Positions 59,979 through 64,000 of a stretch of 64,000 nt of DNA are shown here, piece after piece. The DNA lies in the NCBI RefSeq assembly GCF_001598215.1, contig NZ_BCXJ01000004.1, positions 62,001 through 126,000 of the forward strand, read 5' to 3'. Each line of letters opens with the position of its first letter. Position 1 is the first letter of the stretch. A program made the translations under genes and the position numbers. The DNA comes from Shouchella clausii. GTDB lineage: Bacteria > Bacillota > Bacilli > Bacillales > Bacillaceae_D. The notes below the pieces were generated by a model, which had not been told where the DNA came from, did not search any database, and saw nothing but the letters and a program-made list of their open reading frames with translations.

Positions 59979-60323
59979 TTACTCTTGTTCTTCTGTCGTC
60001 TGTGCGTCTTTTTTATATTGCCGAAACACAGGAAATTCCGAGAGGTTGTCCGGTATTTTGCCATTTTCCAGCAAAATGATTTTAACAATATTTTTATTGC
60101 GTGCCATATGGTATTTTTCCCCATATTCATTTTCCTGGGTATAACGCTTTAAGTTTTCATAGTCTTCCTCTTGGATCGACACGCTTACACGGTCGCCATC
60201 TTCATCTTCGATTTCCTCAGAAAAGCCAACTTCAAATTCGACGATTTGAATATGGTCATTTTTTATATTGCGTGTCTGCTCGAGGACAGCTTTCGCTCCC
60301 TCCGTTAAATCAGACCATTCCAT
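59979..60323 (-). CDS. 114-residue conserved-looking protein, unknown
   Basis: ATG 60321-60323 with GGAGAG upstream. Begins MEWSDLTEGAKAVLEQTRNI, continues with an acidic part IEDEDGDRVSVSIQEED and LKRYTQENEYGEKYHMARNK. Soluble, acidic, alpha/beta. No family recognised. It lies between spoIIIAH and accB; a hairpin after it separates it from accB. Confidence 0.62.
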   Translation of the reverse strand: MEWSDLTEGAKAVLEQTRNIKNDHIQIVEFEVGFSEEIEDEDGDRVSVSIQEEDYENLKRYTQENEYGEKYHMARNKNIVKIILLENGKIPDNLSEFPVFRQYKKDAQTTEEQE

Positions 60324-60390
60324 CTGCAATCTCTCCTTACTTCATTATACATTGCTGTATTATACCATGTGTAGAAGAGGAATGCATGCC

Positions 60391-60432
60391 GCAAAAAAAG
60401 CGGCTTGAGCGAAGGCTGCATCAAGCCGCTTA
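60391..60432 (-). terminator. terminator of the spoIIIA operon
   Basis: AAGCGGCTTGA and TCAAGCCGCTT stem followed on the minus strand by T7, just after spoIIIAH. Confidence 0.85.
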
Positions 60433-60442
60433 AAAACCGGTA

Positions 60443-60997
60443 TTATTCTGCTATTTGGTCCAAGTGGACAGAAATGTCTGCTGTTGTTTGCAAATGCTCT
60501 TTGGCAAGCTGCATAATTGAGTTGGCTTCTGCTTTTGAAAGACTTTCAGCTTGGACCATGATTTGTACGCTGTCTGCTTCAGACATGACGAGCGCATCGT
60601 TATACCCCTCTGCACGCAAGAGCGATTCGAGCATTTGCTCGTTGTCCCCTACGGCAAGAATTTCAATCGATTTGTCGTTCGCAGCTACTGCGTCCTCAGC
60701 TGAGCTATCTTCAGCAGACGCTTCGCGCGTATACTGTTCTGCTTCTTTATGGCGCGCTTCATTCAATTTCATACGCGCCTCCGTGTAATTGTCGTTACCA
60801 GAGAGGCTTGCGATCATCTCATCATCAACCGTTCCGTCTTCATTCACTTCGACTTCCACCCCTGCTTCTTCTGAAGCAATTGGGTCTGTGCCTTCATCCC
60901 CAGCGTTTTGATTACCTGGATAGGCATAGTACACGCCAAGAACCAACATTAAACTTAACATTGTCAATAGCCAAACCGTTTGCTTTTTAAGAACCAT
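60443..60997 (-). CDS. spoIIIAH: stage III sporulation protein AH
   Basis: 184 residues from ATG 60995-60997 (GGAGG upstream). One N-terminal membrane segment (QTVWLLTMLSLMLVLGVYYA), acidic linker, then an extracellular/intermembrane YscJ-like ring domain: ILAVGDNEQMLESLLRAEGY, DALVMSEADSVQIMVQAESL. It pairs with SpoIIQ to form the mother-cell/forespore channel. Last gene of the spoIIIA operon. Confidence 0.94.
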   Translation of the reverse strand: MVLKKQTVWLLTMLSLMLVLGVYYAYPGNQNAGDEGTDPIASEEAGVEVEVNEDGTVDDEMIASLSGNDNYTEARMKLNEARHKEAEQYTREASAEDSSAEDAVAANDKSIEILAVGDNEQMLESLLRAEGYNDALVMSEADSVQIMVQAESLSKAEANSIMQLAKEHLQTTADISVHLDQIAE

Positions 60998-60999
60998 TT

Positions 61000-61662
61000 T
61001 TATTCCTCCTTCATTTTCTTTGGCATAACAGAAACGCGATGGGGCGCTACATCTAACACACGGCTCACCGCTTCTACCACCCAAGCCTTTACTTGTACAT
61101 TTTCGACTCCTTCCGCAACAACAAGCACGCCGGCTACCGCTGGTTTTTCTTTTGAGCTGACAAGCGGCTCTTCTTGATCGCCGTTGCGGGTAATCACGAC
61201 ATTTTCTTCTTCCTGAGTATCTTCTACTTTTCTGCTGCCGCCTTCACGGTCTGTCTCATTTGTCTCTTGACGCCCGCGTTTTACATTTTTCTCATAGACC
61301 TGCTTTTCACTTTCCGCGAGATTGACAACGATTGAGACATTATTGACACCGACTATCTCTTGCAGCGCCTCACGCAATTGATTTTCATAGCGCATTTCAT
61401 AGTCAGCCATTGAATTTTCTTCGACTTTTCGACCAAACACAGGAGCTGTGTCCTCCCCGCCGTCTTCATTCGAGTCTGCCTCATTTGTAGCTGGCATCGC
61501 GTCATCATTGTCCGGTTGCAAAAATTGACTCAAAAGCATCAGCACTACACCGAGACAGCCTAGCAGTAAGATGTATTTGGGCGAAAAGCTGCGTTTTTTT
61601 TTATCTGGCTGTTTTGGCAGCCATTTTTTAAACCAATCGTCAGCTTTTTCTTTGTCATTCAT
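61000..61662 (-). CDS. spoIIIAG: stage III sporulation protein AG
   Basis: 220 residues. Membrane segment at ~27-47 (KYILLLGCLGVVLMLLSQFL); ring domain with MADYEMRYENQLREALQEIV, GVNNVSIVVNLAESEKQVYE, and later AVAGVLVVAEGVENVQVKAW. It forms a large ring in the channel. Two bases before spoIIIAH and overlapping spoIIIAF. Confidence 0.93.
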   Translation of the reverse strand: MNDKEKADDWFKKWLPKQPDKKKRSFSPKYILLLGCLGVVLMLLSQFLQPDNDDAMPATNEADSNEDGGEDTAPVFGRKVEENSMADYEMRYENQLREALQEIVGVNNVSIVVNLAESEKQVYEKNVKRGRQETNETDREGGSRKVEDTQEEENVVITRNGDQEEPLVSSKEKPAVAGVLVVAEGVENVQVKAWVVEAVSRVLDVAPHRVSVMPKKMKEE

Positions 61663-62282
61663 TCACCCACCCCTCCTTCTCTTACCAATGTGATTGCGGA
61701 CTCTGGAACACCCCATTCGTCGGCCAAAAACAGAGCAAGCTCGTCATTGTTTTCAACCGGCTTTTGCTGGTTAGGCTCGTCGGTTGTGTCGATTTCGATG
61801 GAAACAGGTTCGATTGGCTTCCCTGCACTTAAGCTGGATTCTGCTTTTTCCGACGAACCTACATGGACTTCAATCGCCACTCCAGGTTCCTCTGCTGTCT
61901 CCGCCACGGCGATGTGCGTAATGGACATTTGATGACGACTCGCCAACTCTTCCTCAACTTGGTCTTTTAGTTGGACAGCCACTTGTTCAGATGTATATGC
62001 ATCAAAGAACTGATCTATCTCTTTTTTTTGTGAATTTATTTTTTCCTCAATGTCAATGGCTTGTTCTTGTTGAGATGCCTGCTCTACCAGGCTGGAGAGC
62101 CATTTTTCAGGGTCTTGGTGAAACAGGGAAAGCACAGGTTGGAGCATCATGACAAGCAGCATCAAACTAACAACCAGTTTGACATAGTTTTTTAACGCTG
62201 TATTTGGCAAAAGCAACTCAAGGACGACCGCGAGCAAAATCAACAGCACAATTGACGTTACCCACCCATTAATAAATTCGAT
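61659..62282 (-). CDS. spoIIIAF: stage III sporulation protein AF, AUC start codon likely
   Basis: 207 residues from ATC 62280-62282, matching the usual family size (~206) and N-terminus: IEFINGWVTSIVLLILLAVV continues as a membrane segment, followed by a second one (YVKLVVSLMLLVMMLQPVLS) and a soluble domain. GGAGG lies eight bases before the ATC. In this frame no ATG, GTG or TTG exists between the upstream stop and the GTG at 62249, which is inside the first membrane segment and would cut it. Anchors the channel ring. Confidence 0.9.
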   Translation of the reverse strand: MEFINGWVTSIVLLILLAVVLELLLPNTALKNYVKLVVSLMLLVMMLQPVLSLFHQDPEKWLSSLVEQASQQEQAIDIEEKINSQKKEIDQFFDAYTSEQVAVQLKDQVEEELASRHQMSITHIAVAETAEEPGVAIEVHVGSSEKAESSLSAGKPIEPVSIEIDTTDEPNQQKPVENNDELALFLADEWGVPESAITLVREGGVGE

Positions 62283-62295
62283 TTTGCACGCCTCC

Positions 62296-63489
62296 TCACC
62301 TCATCAAAAAAGCGATGTTGCTGGCCGCAACCATTAATGTGATTGCTAAAAAAAACATGAAGCCGACGAGTGCAAGCGCCGCAAACACATATAGGACTGC
62401 TTTGCCGATGATTCCTAAACAATCAATGATCGCCCCGTCGCCAAGTGGCTGGAGAACAGCAGCCGAAACCTGAAAAATAAACGCAATCGACAACACTTTA
62501 ATCGCAGGAAATGCGCATATGGCCAAGAGAATGACAAGCCCACTCATCCCTATCGTATTTTTTAAAAGCAATGAAGCGCTCGCAACGGTATCCGTTGCAT
62601 CTGTAAACATTCGCCCTACTACTGGAACAAAATTGCTCGCAATAAACTTTGCGGTCCGCAACGTTAATCCGTCGACAGCGGCAGTCGTCGTTCCTTGGAC
62701 TGAAACGACCCCTAGGAAAACAGTCATACAAATGCCAAGCAGCCCAACTGCTCCAGTTCGGAATAAATTCGCTAGTCGTGTCACTTTATAATGGTCACTG
62801 AATGTACTGACTATGCCAAGTACAGCCGAAATGAACAAAAGCGGCAAAACGACAGCATTGACAAGCAATCCACTCGTATGGACTAAAAAAATAATAATTG
62901 GATGAAACAATGCTGAAGTCGATGCGCCGCCAATGGAAGCCATCATTGCCAACAACAGCGGCAGCAACGCAATCGTAAAGTGAACCATCGAATTGATCGC
63001 TTCTGTCGCATATGTAATGGCTGTATGAAAACCATTCATTGCAATCATCGCTAATACTAACAACGTGACCGCATAAGCTGTTTTGCTTACTGTCTGGTGT
63101 TCGAACGCGGTTTGAAACGATTGAAGGATATAAGAAAAAATCGTCAACAACAGCAGCATTCCCATTAATTTCCCATTAACGATCAATTCGTGGAACAAGT
63201 ATTTCACGAGGCCGACGCCCCACTCCTTTAAATCAAACTGCTTGTCTCCTTTTAAAAAATCGGTTAAATTCCCCTTTTGGCTTTCAGGAAGATAGCCCCC
63301 ATATTCTTCTGAGACAGACTCCCAGTAGTCTTGGATTTCATCAAGCTTTAATAAGTTTAACTGCTCGCTTACGAGCTCTTCGGCTGGCGGTTGGACGTTA
63401 TCTTCTTCTGCAAGCGCGCTCTCGCTTTGAACGCAAAAGCACCAAATGATGCAGAAAAGCAAGGAAACGGCGATTTTTTTGCTTCCCAT
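62296..63489 (-). CDS. spoIIIAE: stage III sporulation protein AE
   Basis: 397 residues. A signal-like N-terminus (KKIAVSLLFCIIWCFCVQSE) followed by a soluble part, then about seven membrane segments from ~105 on (GMLLLLTIFSYILQSFQTAF, and ITYATEAINSMVHFTIALLP). A polytopic export-channel-like component of the feeding tube. GGAGG upstream. Confidence 0.94.
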   Translation of the reverse strand: MGSKKIAVSLLFCIIWCFCVQSESALAEEDNVQPPAEELVSEQLNLLKLDEIQDYWESVSEEYGGYLPESQKGNLTDFLKGDKQFDLKEWGVGLVKYLFHELIVNGKLMGMLLLLTIFSYILQSFQTAFEHQTVSKTAYAVTLLVLAMIAMNGFHTAITYATEAINSMVHFTIALLPLLLAMMASIGGASTSALFHPIIIFLVHTSGLLVNAVVLPLLFISAVLGIVSTFSDHYKVTRLANLFRTGAVGLLGICMTVFLGVVSVQGTTTAAVDGLTLRTAKFIASNFVPVVGRMFTDATDTVASASLLLKNTIGMSGLVILLAICAFPAIKVLSIAFIFQVSAAVLQPLGDGAIIDCLGIIGKAVLYVFAALALVGFMFFLAITLMVAASNIAFLMR

Positions 63490-63503
63490 TACGCTTGTCC
63501 TCC

Positions 63504-63899
63504 TTATCCCGACATGGGCAAAAGCGACAAAATCATTTCAATGACAGCCTTGATGATAGGGATTGCCAGCACAAGAATGAAAATTTTTCCTGCCAGTTCA
63601 ATTTTTGAAGCGATTGAGCTTTGACCGGCATCCTTGGCAATTTGCGCGCCAAATTCCGTAATATAAGCAATGCCAATGATTTTTAAAATCGTTTGCAAAT
63701 AAACCATGTGGATGTTTGCACTTTCGGCAAGCTGGCTGATCATCTCAATCATGACGGCAATTTCGTCAATCAAAAATAGAAAAATAAAGGCGCCAACGAA
63801 CATTGTCAGCAAAAAAGCAAATGCCGGTTTCTGCTCTTTTACGACAAGTGCTAGAAATGTTGCAATCAGCCCTAATCCAACTAGTTGGACGATTTCAAT
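63504..63899 (-). CDS. spoIIIAD: stage III sporulation protein AD, AUU start codon likely
   Basis: 131 residues from ATT 63897-63899. The protein begins IEIVQLVGLGLIATFLALVV, matching the conserved N-terminus of the family, and continues with membrane segments through AFLLTMFVGAFIFLFLIDEI. AAGGAGG lies nine bases before the ATT. In this frame no ATG/GTG/TTG stands between the upstream stop and ATG 63812 (at M30), which would remove one membrane helix. Family length of about 130 supports the longer form. Confidence 0.9.
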   Translation of the reverse strand: MEIVQLVGLGLIATFLALVVKEQKPAFAFLLTMFVGAFIFLFLIDEIAVMIEMISQLAESANIHMVYLQTILKIIGIAYITEFGAQIAKDAGQSSIASKIELAGKIFILVLAIPIIKAVIEMILSLLPMSG

Positions 63900-63917
63900 C
63901 GCAGCTCACCTCCTTGG

Positions 63918-64000
63918 CTACGCCTGGAACAAAAACACGCTGCGGATTTTCTGGAACAAGTCGTCAATGATTGTGGCAACCATATATAAAACAACGACAA
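63918..64000 (-). CDS. spoIIIAC: stage III sporulation protein AC, C-terminal part
   Basis: A frame entering from the right edge ends at TAG 63918-63920 with VVLYMVATIIDDLFQKIRSV and VFLFQA. Position before spoIIIAD and the hydrophobic helix then D-D-L-F ending fit the short SpoIIIAC protein. The start is outside the window. Confidence 0.85.
   Translation of the reverse strand, partial: VVVLYMVATIIDDLFQKIRSVFLFQA

Noticed and set aside
59897-60130. Minus-strand open frame of 77 codons near accB
   Set aside because: Overlaps the 114-residue gene in another frame, lacks a ribosome site and gives Lys/Arg-rich nonsense.

Overview
The window reads as chromosome of an alkaliphilic Bacillaceae species. 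The best guess is Alkalihalobacillus (Shouchella) clausii or a close relative, inferred from Bacillus gene order (bkd cluster, spo0A, spoIVB, recN, argR, tlyA, dxs, ispA, xseBA, nusB, yqhY, accCB, spoIIIAH to spoIIIAC), spore-forming genes and codon style. No database was consulted.

From base 1 to about 33.3 kb lies most of an HK97-type siphovirus prophage whose left end is outside the window. On the minus strand, leftward, is an early region: Cro-like regulator, BRO-N/KilAC antirepressor, several small genes, a Rad50/SbcC-like ATPase and a RecT-like annealing protein cut by the window edge. The CI-like repressor at 4.9 kb runs the other way, and shared palindromic operators lie around the cro gene. 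From 6 to 9.3 kb is a block of accessory genes: a lipoprotein, a DUF3006 plus secreted metallo-beta-lactamase-fold pair, a 97-residue orphan, and a membrane GAF protein with a small partner. From 9.5 to 30.1 kb is the late operon, read right to left: Zn-ribbon protein, HNH nuclease, small and large terminase, portal, protease, capsid, connectors, tail proteins including a frameshifted chaperone pair, tape measure, Dit, beta-helix fibre, tail-tip protein, holin and amidase. Inserted in the tail module on the opposite strand is a two-gene cassette encoding an O-antigen polymerase/ligase-like membrane protein. The integrase sits at the far right, pointing at the 3' end of a tRNA-Val gene, the likely integration target.

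From 33.3 kb on is host chromosome: tRNA-Val, a GNAT acetyltransferase, copZ and csoR with a CsoR operator, a frameshifted HAD phosphatase, tRNA-Arg, bacilliredoxin brxB, then the branched-chain 2-oxoacid dehydrogenase cluster (bcd, lpdV, bkdAA, bkdAB, bkdB) with a clean sigma-54 promoter and the activator bkdR. Then come spo0A with sigma-H promoter and 0A boxes, spoIVB, recN, argR, tlyA, dxs, ispA, xseB, xseA, nusB, yqhY, accC, accB and the spoIIIA operon from AH back to a partial AC.

Most notable: (1) at least four genes (spoIIIAD, spoIIIAF, the phage portal, the phage tail-tip gene) have a strong Shine-Dalgarno 8-9 bases before an AUU, AUC or AUA codon exactly where the protein should begin, with no good AUG/GUG/UUG alternative; (2) a surface-polysaccharide polymerase-like cargo gene inside the tail module; (3) a leader with CGTACG repeats and hairpins ahead of the late operon; (4) an uncharacterised membrane/coiled-coil gene pair next to the integrase, in a position where phages often carry exclusion or defence genes; (5) a one-base frameshift in a poly-T tract exactly at the catalytic motif of the HAD phosphatase.
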